Source: Saccharina japonica
Taxonomy: Eukaryota > Sar > Phaeophyceae > Laminariales > Laminariaceae
Reading direction: 5' to 3'
Assembly (NCBI GenBank): GCA_008828725.1
Contig: MEHQ01004066.1
Location: 248,001-312,000, forward strand
DNA: 64,000 nt
A program made the translations under genes and the position numbers. The notes under the pieces were generated by a model. It was not told the origin of the DNA and searched no databases. It saw only the letters and a program-made list of their open reading frames with translations. Positions 1 through 12,100 of this stretch are shown in pieces (position 1 is the stretch's first letter; every line of letters starts with the position of its first letter).

Positions 1-808
1 GGCGCACGAGGGAGCAACCCCCTTTGACCACATCTTGGGGGGGGATAACCCCACGTACCTACTAAATTTATCTACTCGCCCCGATTGACCACTTTTTTCA
101 CCCCGTTTGACCAAAACCATACCCCCTTTTGACCATCTGCGACAGCCTCAAAAACGACTACAGCAGTATGTATCCACGTCACCGCCCAACAGCCCGAATA
201 GATCGCGGGGCGGAACATCCAGAACTTGCGAGTAGTCGGGATCGTTTGCCTCCCAAGAAATAAATCTCGGCACAACTATACAAATCAAATATTTATACGT
301 AGACGATATGAAGATATCGGCTCTTCTGAGAAAACATGACGGTGATGGGGGAATCAGAACACATACGAGTACGTGTATACTCGGCGTATGGGTCGTGAGT
401 TGCTGGGTGCTTGGTGCTTGGTGCTTGGTTGCTATGATGGTGATGGGGGGATCAGAACACATACGTATATACTCGGCGTGGTATGGGTCGTGGGTTGCTG
501 GGTGCTTGGTGCTTGGTGCTTGGTGCTTGGTTGCTGGGTGTGATCCTGGTGATCTGTACTCGAACACACCAGCCTGCCGTCGGGGATGGATACGTTGGGG
601 ACAGGAGGAAAGCACTTCTCAAGAAGACTAACGACCGTCGTTGCGCCTGATGTTGCTCGTGTCCCAAAGACCCCTCCCGCCCAACAACCCAACACCGCGC
701 ATCCATGACCCACAGCACCCAGGAACGAAGCACCAAGCACCAAGCACCTACCCCCAAATGGCCGTAAAACCAGGGGGTATACCCCCAAATGACCATTTCC
801 TTTTTTTA
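1..808. mobile_element. Truncated long-TIR DNA element (GGGGGTATACCCCC family)
   Basis: Positions 1-300 match the inner part of the left terminal repeat of the element at 55468-57238: a 'TTTGACCACATCTTGGGG' stretch, 'GATAACCCCAC', and a block ending near 'CTCGGCACAACT'. The right edge at 760-808 carries the family's terminal palindrome GGGGGTATACCCCC followed by AAATGACCATTT. The left terminus lies outside the window. The interior (400-540) has short tandem units of TGGTGCTTGG, and 612-720 matches the interior of the second element (AGACTAACGACCG, CCTCCCGCCC). No transposase frame is present, so it looks non-autonomous. Confidence 0.6.
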
Positions 809-2050
809 ATACCAGTACCAGTTGTTGTTGTTGTCTTCACATTAAAAACCGTGCCGGTCTCTCTATCCAGTACCTCCATCTGTCCGTACTAATCCAACAC
901 TTGACACGGTCGATTCCCGTGGTCACAGGCTAACTTACCCAAAAAAGGCATACTGAAATAAAAGTGGAACCCGAAGGGTCCGCAAAGCGATCAAAGCCAG
1001 TCAAAAACAGATAGTCTGGAGCCCTCCGCTCCCCTCTACACGCTATGTGAAGGTAAAAATAAAAATGGAAAAGTCAACATCACCAATCGGGGGTACACGT
1101 ATTAACCATTAAATATTAAATCATACAAAGACACACTACAGCAGTATATACCTACGTACAGCAGCACTACTACTGTACGGCCGTACTCGTACGGTGCGTA
1201 CCGTACATCAGTGAGAAGTGCAGCAATCAGCAAGCAACACAGTACTGTAGTACGTCATACATCGAGTACATCATACAACCCGTTAGCTAGGATCTTTAAG
1301 GGATGATTTTGTCTTAAAAATTGTGTACGAGTACCTGCGCTCGGAATGTTCTCGCAATTTTCTCGCGAGATGCAAAAGCGGCGCAGCCGCGTTTCTCGCC
1401 CGTTTCTGGTCCGTTTTGGGTCCGGTTTGGGTTAGGGTTAGGGTTAGGATTGGGGGTTGGGTTGGGTCTACGCCCGTACCTTGATCCCACTAGGACGTGC
1501 TTCCTAGCTCGCAAAACAACGCGAGAAGTGAACAGCCCGCCCCTAGAAAGATCCCAGCTAACGATTTTTCATAGGGAGCGATACATGCTTACGTACACGA
1601 CGGGTATCATGCTATACTTGAGGATATACAGTGAGCGTTACTGTAGTATTACCGCTGTACGTGCATGCAGGCTAGCACAAAGGGCGTCCCACTCCTGTAC
1701 GGTGCGTACCGTACAGCAGTGCAGCAACCAGCAAGCAACCGAATGCATATTACCATGCCCGCGTACACGACGGGTATCATCATGCTACTGATGTTTAGGA
1801 TACAGATCATTCTGTGCGCACATAAAACAAAGGGTATCCCAACAAGAAGATCGTATGCGTACGTACGAAATTCGATCTTACCGGGTAAGATATGTACACG
1901 TGTCGGTCTGTATGTATGTTTGTACATATCATGCGAGTGTCAACCGATTCCCAAGCGCACAGCACACCTGAGGTGGCAGGAGAACGGCCACAGATTATTC
2001 CCAGAAGTGTCGCCATCTCGCTTCAGCTCGCCCAACATCAATCCAAACTC
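809..2050. other. Intergenic stretch with a telomere-like tract
   Basis: I see no gene here. The strand is rich in GTAC-type palindromic tetramers and short AT blocks. A TTAGGG-like run lies at 1430-1465 and is listed separately. The open frame at 1321-1791 runs through that tract and has no recognisable protein character. Confidence 0.4.
1430..1465 (+). repeat. Interstitial telomere-like TTAGGG tract
   Basis: Three uninterrupted GGTTAGGGTTAGGG-type units are followed by decayed variants (GGATTGGGGGTTGGG). TTAGGG is a common eukaryotic telomere unit. The tract is too short and too degenerate to mark a chromosome end and lies inside unique sequence. Confidence 0.6.
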
Positions 2051-2145
2051 AACACAGCACACAACACCAACACACAGCACCAGCACACAGCACACAGCAC
2101 ACAGCACACAGCACACAGCACACAGCACACAGCACACAGCACGCG
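2046..2145 (+). repeat. ACAGCAC heptanucleotide microsatellite
   Basis: About a dozen near-perfect 7-bp units of ACAGCAC with an irregular 5' end. The overlapping Cys/Val- and His/Ser-rich open frames are by-products of the repeat. A short (ACC)n run follows at 2368-2396. Confidence 0.9.
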
Positions 2146-2399
2146 GCACCACATGCAGTCAGCACCCAGCACACCTGGAAGGATGCCTGGAAGGGTCGCC
2201 GATGACAGGAGGAGGGTGAGTTTGTCCTCAAGAGTGTCGCGATCTCGCTTCAGCTCGCCCAGCTCCAGCTCCAGCAGCTCGCGGCTCACGGCTCCTTCGC
2301 ACGGTACGCTTTTAAGGAGCTCGCCGGCGATCTTCGCGCCGAACCTTGATGACACACCACCATTACGACCACCACCACCACCACCACCACCACCATCAG

Positions 2400-4340
2400 T
2401 AGAACAACAGACAACAGAGCAGAGGGTACAGAGCATTGAAACACGTCAAATTGTATCATATGATATCATACGTTGCAAAAAAAGCAGGCAGCAGTTGCAT
2501 CAGTGATACTGTACCGGTAAATGTATGCCATGAGAGGCATCGTGTGAAGCTCGTACTCTTCTTGTGCTTGTGATTGCTGCCATACCAAGAGCCGAAGAAG
2601 CAAGAGAGCATGATGATGACTACAAGCTGATCAAGAGACGAGGGATACAACTTCGAGTATACTGCTGCTGTAGTTCCGCGTTCCACGGACTGGTGTCATA
2701 GATCCGAGCACCCGGTGCGTCTCAGGCTGTGCGTGTACGGGTATTTGTCTATCTCGCTGGAGTCTCTCGTGATGCATCAGTCCCTGTGTACTGCTGTCCT
2801 TGTGTTACCGGGGCAATACATACTACCCGTCGCCAAAATAGAACGAGAATCGCACTCCGCACGAAGCGCACCTTTCGACCTCTTCCAGCCTGCGGAGTAG
2901 CTGCTCCTCCTGGTTAAACCATACCAGAGGTGCCGCCCCGTTGCATCTGCTCTCTCCTCGAACCTCTGTGCCTGTGGCGTCCATGCTCTCGACCATCGCC
3001 ACCGTGGGTTCAATCTAGCCGAGCTTCGGACGGGTTTGCCTGTTTGCCCTTGGTTTGCCTGCTACTTGCTTGCGATAGGACTGAGATGTGTGGAGATTGG
3101 GGGCAGCTTGCTTGTACAACAATCAATTTGTGTGATGAGATGACGGAGATGACGGAGATGCGTTTTGAAGTTCAGTTTGAAGAAAATGCGGGGGGTTTTG
3201 AGGTCAGACCAAGTGCCGGTTGGGACGTTTTGGCCTTTGGTCGTTATAATGTTGTTTGAAACCGATACTCTCCCTATATTTATGTTTCTGCTCGACATCC
3301 CGGAGGCGGGGGGCACTCTTCCTGCTCCTTCAATACGTTGGATCTATAAAAAGTAGATTTGGAGTGAGATCTCCGGCAACGCAGCTCTCTTTGTGACACA
3401 ACTCACAACGTCACAAAGTAAGCCACCATCTGGAGCGGTGAGTACGTGGGTGTATTGTAGCTTCTGTAACCATCCACACCCACGGCACTTTGTAGTTGTC
3501 TGTTTGGTCGAGATCGTGATGATGTATATAATCTTGAGCATGGCTTGAGGTATAAGTACTCGTAGAGTGTTTCCACTGTGTGCTCGGGGCGTTCAACATA
3601 TGATTTGATGTCGGCATTTGCTTGCGCACCGACCATCTATATCATCTCTGCATCATACGAAGTACGCTTACGAGTATACGTATGATATTTGTCTGGCAGT
3701 GTGTGTTACGTTGTTAAAGTAAAATATGAAACCAGAGGGTATGTACGTATGCATACTACTGTAACCGCAGTGCCTGGTGTGATATGTGTACCGCGGCACT
3801 GGTCATTGCTGTACACCTAAGAGCCTAAGAGGGGTATACCTGATACCTGGTCGGTTCGAGTTCGGGGTTGGTTGGCGCCGTGTGCATAGTTTCTACGTAC
3901 CGTTTGCCGTCTGCAAGTGTGTACGAGTACTCGCAATGCTACTATATTGCGCGTACGGTACTTTTTGAGCTGGTACGCGCTGTTTACAGTGCAAATACTT
4001 CAAGTAGTACCGTACTCGAGAGACAATAATTACGGGCCGAAATTGTCCTCGCCCTATCGATCCCGTTGGTATCACCCGTAGGGTCATTCAGGGGCGATCA
4101 CCGACCGATGTATGATATGATGTGGTATGATATGATAGAATGAAGTATGACGCAGCTCGCAAGACCTCACAGTCGACCAATTTGTTCGAGTCGAGCCCAC
4201 AGTTAGCGTACGTCGTAGCAGCAACAAGTGGATTCTGGTATTTAAAATACATCGTGTGTTAATGTATCGGCCATCAGAGTGTACGTAGAAAGACCGCGGT
4301 TTGACCCCTTGACTGACCGCTATACTAAAGATAGTATGTT
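2400..4340. other. Intergenic sequence without recognisable genes
   Basis: Both strands contain only short frames without domain-like composition. The stretch has moderate GC content and scattered GTACGAGTAC-like palindromes. A GATGACGGA repeat occurs near 3140. I could not assign a function to any of it. Confidence 0.4.
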
Positions 4341-4344
4341 AACC

Positions 4345-4616
4345 GTCTCTAATATCTAACCTACCGTGAAAAGCAGCATATCTTTGCCGTTGACTCATTA
4401 CTATCGTATCTTGCTTCGTACGTGCCAGGTAATATAAGGGGGGGAGAGGAGTGGTTCAGGTACATGGTTGGACAAATGCCGTCTTTAATCTCTAAGCTAC
4501 CGTGAAAAGCAGCATATATTTGCCGTTGACTCATTACTATCGTATCTTGCTTCGTACATGCCAGGTAATATAAGGGGGGGAGAGGAGTGGTTCAGGTACA
4601 TGGTTGAACAAATGCG
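4345..4616 (+). repeat. Tandem direct duplication, period about 136 bp
   Basis: Two adjacent copies (about 4345-4480 and 4481-4616) share CTACCGTGAAAAGCAGCATA, TTGCCGTTGACTCATTACTA and a GGGGGGGAGAGGAGTGG block, with only a few substitutions. This indicates a recent local duplication of non-coding DNA about 800 bp upstream of the phosphatase start. Confidence 0.85.
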
Positions 4617-5411
4617 AGTGCGCAATTATATTATTTTCCTTCCGATATTGTGCAGGGCATTATCATATATAGTTGGTCTATAAAGATATACTCGTACTCG
4701 TACAGGTACCAAGTAGTGCTAGATAATCCCCAAGGGTGGTCGGGGTTTCGAATCTCGCCGATTTCGTGGTGTGTTCCTTTCGAGCGTGCGTGCAGAAGAT
4801 AATAGGAATGGGTATTATAGGGTGCTTCTATTAATAGACGCAAGTACTTCCGGGCACGAAATACCTTTCTTCCAGTAGCGTTTGACGAGGAGAGAGCCCC
4901 GGAGGTCAATGCAGCACGGTAAGACCCAACGAACACGAAAGTATGTACGAGGTATGCTGCTGGTTATATAGCATAGCCACGTGACCGAGTAGGCCAGTCG
5001 ACTATGCTACAGTACTGTATATAAGAATCCACAACTTCGCATCCATATGTATCACCTTCTCGATGGTGCCTCTCGTTGCTTCTCGTTGCAAGGCCCACGA
5101 GCACGTCACATGTTTCACATGTTCAGCATCTACCCCCTTCCTTCTTCCTTATGCCGCCGCTCGTTGCAGTGTCGTTGCAGGACCCATGAATACTTCACAC
5201 CATGAACGCCTTTTAACATCTACCAAATCCGGATGCATCTGAGCTGGAACCAGTGGATGCCATAAACATACACAAAAACTTAGCGGATGCATCGAAATCT
5301 GTCGCCGGAGCAGCTGGATCATCATAGCTTTTACTACTGTACTGTAGCACTAGAATACTCCTGTAGATATTATTACTAGAATAGCGACGAGAACGAGATC
5401 ATTCTGGCGGG
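4617..5411 (+). promoter_or_regulatory. 5' flank of the PTPDC1-like gene
   Basis: This AT-moderate stretch precedes the first ATG at 5412. An in-frame TAG at 5382-5384 means translation in this frame cannot start further upstream without an intron. No convincing TATA box or initiator can be picked out by eye. 'Promoter' is inferred from position only. Confidence 0.3.
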
Positions 5412-5803
5412 ATGGTGACACCCGAGGAGCCCGGGGCTGAGGTGGCCGGATCACCAGCTACTGAGAACGGGGTGTCAGCCCCGTGTGATCTTTGTGCCGA
5501 AGCACCTCAAGGCACCGATGCCACCGTTGTTGCTGTGGAAGAGGGGGAGAAGGAGGGGGGGGGGGGGGTAACGGTGGAGGTGGCACCGCCGCCACTGCTA
5601 CTACTGTTAAGGCAGTAGGAATCGACCCCTCCAAACATCGAATGGAAGGGCATAACGATCCCGGGAACGGTGCTGGGAACGGTGCCGGGAACGATAACGG
5701 AAACGGTGTCGGGCACGACGAGAGGAAGGCTTCTCAAGCTGTCGGAACGAGCGAAACGTTGCCACTGGCTGGCTGTCCGGCGAGGAGACTAAGCGAAAGC
5801 TCG
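5412..5803 (+). CDS. PTPDC1: PTPDC1-like exon 1 (start; frame break at G run)
   Basis: ATG at 5412 is the first after an in-frame TAG (5382). The frame reads MVTPEEPGAEVAGSPATENG and is acidic and low in complexity. After 14 Gs (5555-5568) the coding-like frame shifts: it continues with Gly/Asn repeats, RKASQ and RRLSESS to donor TCG|GTGAGG in phase 0, which fits exon 2. Restoring one frame needs one extra G (or two fewer). The alternative is an early donor after GAG at 5579, also phase 0, which keeps frame and gives a 56-residue exon. Confidence 0.55.
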
Positions 5804-6121
5804 GTGAGGTCGGCTACAGGCTGTGATAGGATATGCTAGTAGAATAACAAGATACAGCTTACTGGTACGATAGTATCACAACGCTATGGGCTATGATAGG
5901 CTATGATAGGCTATGGACGTATGCTAACAAGCTATAGGGTATGATAGGTTATGACAATATCACGCAGATCAGGCCGCAGGAGGGGGGGGGCTTGGACGGC
6001 TGTTGCTTTTCAGGGGGGGGTGGGGGTGTTAGGTCTGGTATTAGGGTAAACGTGGTCAACGTGCTCAACTGGTGTTCGAGTAATGTGCCTCTTCAAACCC
6101 GCAACGATGGTGATAGTCATT

Positions 6122-6186
<65 letters not shown>

Positions 6187-9100
6187 ACGACGAACGTCTG
6201 ACAAAATTGGCGTCGTCATCTCAAACCTTATTGTCTTGAAAAACCAGATTGACGCGAGCGCCGCCAAACCGGAGGCACCGGCAACACCCGCCGCCGTGGG
6301 AGCGCAAGGGGCGACCCCGGGTGCAGGAGCAACCCGCAAAGGGAAGTGGGCGCTCAAGTACAAGGTAGGAATCCCATGTCCTCGGTGTCCTTGGCCCAAA
6401 AGGGGTGTGATGTGGCAGGGCGAGCACTTGAATGTTATCAGGCTCATTATTGGAGGGGTTGTATCAGGCTCATTACTTGAGGGGTTATATCAGGCTCATT
6501 ATTTGAGGGGTTATATCAGGCTCATTACTTGAGGGGTTATATCAGGCTCCTTACTGGAGAGGTTATATCAGACACTAAACCATTTCTACAGAAACCAAAT
6601 CATTACTGTTATCTGGTATTAGTAAGTCACCCAACAACCGACTTGAACAGGCAATAAAAGCAACGTCCGATATACAAATCCATATTATGTTACGCTAGTT
6701 ATCTGACGAGAACTAACTTTTATTACTATTTAATATAAACCACATCTGATCGAAATGTACAAACAATGCCAGGATAAAAAGTGTAGACACACGTGTGTCT
6801 CAGTTCAGGGGCCCTGTCACACTATACATGCTACTATATACTACTATTACTATCACATTTTACGACCGTATGACCCTCTACTACTGCACAGTAGTAGCAC
6901 CCTTTACTATCGCCCTCTACTATTTACTGTACAGTATCTCCCTCTACAGTGTATCACCCTCTACTATCACCCTGTACTCTACTATTAATACTACTCCTGC
7001 TGTACCACGACTCCAATCCCGATCCGCAAACGGAATCGGCCTTGAGGGCCCATTTGGGCGAGATTTTTTTACGAGGGTTCTTGTTGCTCTTGTTATATTT
7101 GCCATCCGACAATGCGCAGCATGTAATCACCACTGACTCTAGTATACCTGGTATATCATTACAACGTCGATCAATCATACCTGGTATAATAGTATACACA
7201 TTCACAGAAAAAAGGACAAAACCAAAGAGAACCAACAACAAAATTATCAAGCGTTTTATCTTCCTTTTGTACCTATTAATACTGTACTTCCGGCTTATCC
7301 CGAATTTAATAATCATAATAATAATAGTCCACCTGCCCGCGCTCAACCTTTTCTTCTCAGTCCTCGCCCATCTGTCTTCTGCTCATATATGTTCTGCTCT
7401 TAAATCCTAAGCAGCACCCAGGCTCCAACCCCACACCATGTGTGGTGGTCTGTCAACCCCCCCCCTCCAATACTCATTGAAGCTGTCATGCATATGCAAG
7501 TCCGCCGACAAGCGGTTCTTAGTAGGATGCAACTCACCTGTCATGTGACTCGCCGAACACCTTACGGCGCTGCACGCTTGGGGCCAGCAATGTCTGTCTG
7601 GTCCGTGAAAACCCGAGGTGCTCTGTCCCGGTATTGTAGGGATGCGAGGGTCTATGGTCTTTCGACCACGGCCATGCATGAATATGGAGTACACCCCCCC
7701 CCCTGCTCAATGTTGCTTCCTGGTGATCGATGCCTACGCTGGGGCTTGAAGGGGGGTTGTTTTTTGTTCAAACTCAACTATCCTGCTGGATATGTCGTAC
7801 CCACATTCAACACGTTGTACTTCGAAGTATGACTTCAGTCTCAACGTTTTGCCCTGATGACCGCTGACTGCTGACTGCTGACTGCTTGCAGGTGAAGTGC
7901 AGGTTCTGCGGAGGGAAGCTGTGCCTAAGATGCTCCGAGCAGTGCGCCTTGAGGTGCAATGGAGCTGCGGTGAGTAGACACTACCGGTAACAACTATTAA
8001 CCCGTTTGGGAGCTGATTAACACATGAACTTCATTATGCTATGCTTAACATTAACGTCATTGAACTATACAGCTAAACGGCGATTGCAGCATCAGGCACG
8101 CGATTTAGTATCAATGATAGCATTGGTATCATCTGGGGGCACTGTACTAATGGTACCAATGGTACCACTGGTACCAATAGTACCAGGGTGAATGTCGAGG
8201 ACCATACAGCTGTATTACTACTGTAGGTATATCGCGCTCCTCTTTTAACAAGACTAATGAATCCACTCTGTACAGTAGATGCATTGCATCATTTATCGCA
8301 ATTCATCAATTCCACATTGTGACCCCGGATCTGAGTTACGACTGGGGAGGAGAGAGAAAGGAAGGGCGAAGATAATAAATGGGATGGAAAAAAAAAATCG
8401 CACACCCTACAGGAGTATACCGGTACATACCGCAATAAACATGCGATGCACTTCACATGTAGCCTGCTAAACATGTTTTCAGTAGGTTTCACTTGTCGGA
8501 TGGCAAACGCACTAATAGTAGTATAGTAGTATAGTATACACATTATACACAGTATACATAGTACCGGAGCTGCACTGCAAGTACAGTCAGCGCGCTCGCC
8601 CAATGATATCAGGTATCGCAATGGTATAATATTGGTATCACGATGATATTTGAATTATATAATATATAGTTGACCCAAGGCGGTATCTGAGACCGCGAAT
8701 CACCCCGGCCAAAACATATTGCAACCAAACGGCGTAAGTGAATTCCTCCTACCTGGTATATGATTGTTAGAGGATATCCCTATTATGTTTGACTTAAGTA
8801 TAGTACTGCAGTAACACTTCGTCTGTGCTTTAACTCGTACCTGGTATACAGTTTGGGATTTAATAAGGCCTCTCTGCTACGGCATGAGATCTCACCCATA
8901 CCTGTTGTATCTTTGCTTTTCGTCAATGCCGTAGTTAAATGTTCCCTTAATATGTTTGCCGCAGATTTCTTGGTGTCCTTGTGGCACTCAAACTTCTACC
9001 TTGGCCTCTGGGGGGCTCGGCTCCGTCTGTCCTTTGGGAACGCTGTGTATGAACGTGCCCACTGCCCAGACAGTGCCAAGAAATAAAATTCCTCCTATAC

Positions 9101-12100
9101 GGTAGTTAGAGGATATCCATATTATGTTCGACTTGATTATAGTACAGAGGGAAAACATGACGACAAACAAATGGCGATTACGGCATCCTCGTCGCCTTAC
9201 GTACAGCATGCACCATTGTGATTTTATGTTTGACATTCGACAGTGTGCAGTATGATATATACTACTGTATGATGAACAAAACATCCACAGAAAAGAAGAA
9301 GAATAGCATCGGGGGAAATCACAATCGCACAGCGGTGTATATATATAACTACTGCAGCAGTAACTATAAACTTGTTTGGGCTGGTCGGTGTAGTTTTTAA
9401 CAGCCCGGTGGCTTACTTGCCCGGTGGCTCGTTCTTCTTTCTTTAGCTTTCAAGAGATTGTTTAAGTTCTTCGTCATGGCCCGGTCGCTAGGTACGAGTA
9501 GCTGGTACGAGGAACACACACCTACTGTTGCTACTGCTGTGTTCTCCCTTTTCAGCTTGCGACACACACCCCTCCGGAGTTTCATGTCAACCACAATCCC
9601 GAAGGGGGGCCTTGTACTCGTTCGAACCATGTCCCGGCTGAAGAGAGTCACAATCCCTCTACTATTGTAGGGTACTACGCGCATACCTCCAAAAACATGT
9701 ATTTATGGTCCAATTTGAGGGCAGGATTGTCTCGCCTAGACCACCAAACACCAAACAGAGTGCTGAACAGAGTGCTGGACAATGTGCCGAACAGAGTGCT
9801 GAATGCTGAAGGGGCTAACTCGTGACGAACTCGTGCGCTTTGTGTACTGGTGGTGGTGGGTGTGTTCGTGTGTGTATTTGTCAGATCAAGGGGCTTCATT
9901 CGCACTGGATAACGGATTCCATAATCGCCATGCAGAGGCCCAGCAGCAGCCTCATCAAGAAGTACGACATCATTGGCCAGTTTAAGCAGTGAGCACATAC
10001 TCAACACCTTGAAGAACCACTATATCGTTGTTGCTGTTACTATTGTTAGCAATGTGTTTTCTATACGACCATACGCGGCGTGAAATTTAGCGCAGAGAAC
10101 TCATTCCCAGAAACATTCCTACAATGAAGAATAAAGTAAAACAAGAGATTCGTACACATTGTCAGATGGCAAATGGAATACTGTAATAACACAAGGGAAA
10201 CCAAGATAGGACGCCTACTGTTCGCGAACTCAATTTTCCACCGTGCACGGGTCCCGAAAGCGTCAACGAAGCCAACGAAAGGGTTAAGCTGCTTGTCTGG
10301 TTGTCTGACAATTACCCAACTGTCTAATTGTCCAATTGTCCATTTGCCGCGATCTTCAGTATCATCGACGCCGCAGTACTTTGCGTAACCGGGCTCATCA
10401 AGATAATTCCACGACACGCCTCATTTCGGTAGCCGCGATGCGTTATTTAAGTAAAGAGGCGTTATCCCCCTTTACAACTGCAAACGTTTTTGTGCGCTAT
10501 CAACTTGAAAATTCTTAGTGTGGCATACCCTCTTCAGCAGTGAAAGAGATAAGCCGCTTGTCCAACTGTCCAATGAACTATCAGGAAGGGGGTGACGGCA
10601 ATCTTCAACCTCACCGAGGCCGGGGAGCACCCTTACTGCGGCGACAACTTGGAGGAGAGCAGCGGCTTTCCGTACCTCCCGGAAACCTTCATGCAAGAAG
10701 GAAGTGAGTACTGTTACCACGAGTGTAAGGTGTAGCAACCTTAATCAAAGATGTCAGGAGACGCCAATTTTAGGGGTGGTCAGCCTCAACGTTAAGAGCT
10801 CCTACGCTACGAACTAGTGTATCAAGTCAAGACCGTCGTTCGTCACAGGTCTAACCTGCCGGTCCCCTGACATGCTTGCTCTTTCGTTTTAGGTCGATTA
10901 TTGTGTTGCACTCACGAGAAGGAAGTGGGTACGAGCATACACTTGGCAGTAGAACAAGTATACATAAATATACAGGAAAAACAAATTGGGAAAACGTTTG
11001 GGGCCTCTCGTATCCCCGTATTTTGTTCTGCTTAACCATCACTTTTACTTTCCAGCCCATCTTGGAGGAAGCTTTTTCCGTCGACGGTCACCTAGATAAG
11101 CCGTGGTCACGGGTGTTTCCACAAGTGTCTTCATAGCTGCCTTCCCTTCTCCCCCCCCCCGCGGCAATTGCTTTCATTTTTATGGCGTGTACGGTTCAGA
11201 ATCCCCACTGCTCCGTTCGGAAACGGATAATACTGTACCAGGTATGCTAGAAGGAAGTGTGCATGTTTTGCACACAGTTTCCACGGTTTTTTCGTGAGCT
11301 CTCATATAGTTCTTGGTGACGAAACATCGGGGGTTTTATGCTGCGAGAGTATGCTCGCTGACTTCAGCGCTCTCTCGAAACTTCTGGTACCGACATTTCT
11401 TTTTTTCGTGCGGGAGGGAAGCGAGTATGGATACATGGTTCCAGCATCCACAGACAGCTGTCTCGTGGCTCTCGGAAGCTTGACATGTTGATCATGATAA
11501 ATCAGAACATGACAGCAAGTTGGCGCATGTACGAGCAGTGCAATAGCTTGATATCTGCTCAAAAGCTGACTCTCCGAGCCAAAATGTAGGCAACAGTTCC
11601 AACACAATCTGACAGCAGTCGCATCAGATCACGTACATATCACGGGTACTCCTGTAATGTTTGTCGGCCATACACATCACGGAGAGTTTCGCAATGCTCG
11701 TTGACGCCTCGTAATGGCCCTTCGTGCATACCGTAAGCCATCTGCTCCTTGATCCTCCCCTCCCCTCCCCTACCCGTTCCGACCCGGTCCTACCGGTACC
11801 CCGCCCTGCCCTACCCGACCTGACTCTTCCCCTTCTTTCCCTTGGCTGTATCCCCTCCCCTCCCCTCCCCTCCCTTAACTGGCCTGGGCTTGGCTGACAG
11901 TTTCGTTCTACAATTTCGCGTGGGAAGACATGACTACCCCGTCCGTGTTGCTTCTGACGGACATAGTCCGAGTCGCCGTTTCCGTTCTCCGAAGGGGAGG
12001 CAAGGTGACTTAACAAGCTTAATAAGACGTTCGCCCTCAAAGGGCTTTTGACGACTGGACTTGCTTTTTTCCGTGAAAGAACGATTTTATGTACAAAGAT

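Noticed and set aside
11056..11124. Exon-like PILEEAFSVDGHLDKPWSRV between exons 5 and 6
   Set aside because: Its phase does not fit between exon 5 (phase 1) and exon 6, and the family alignment runs straight from exon 5 to exon 6 without a gap.
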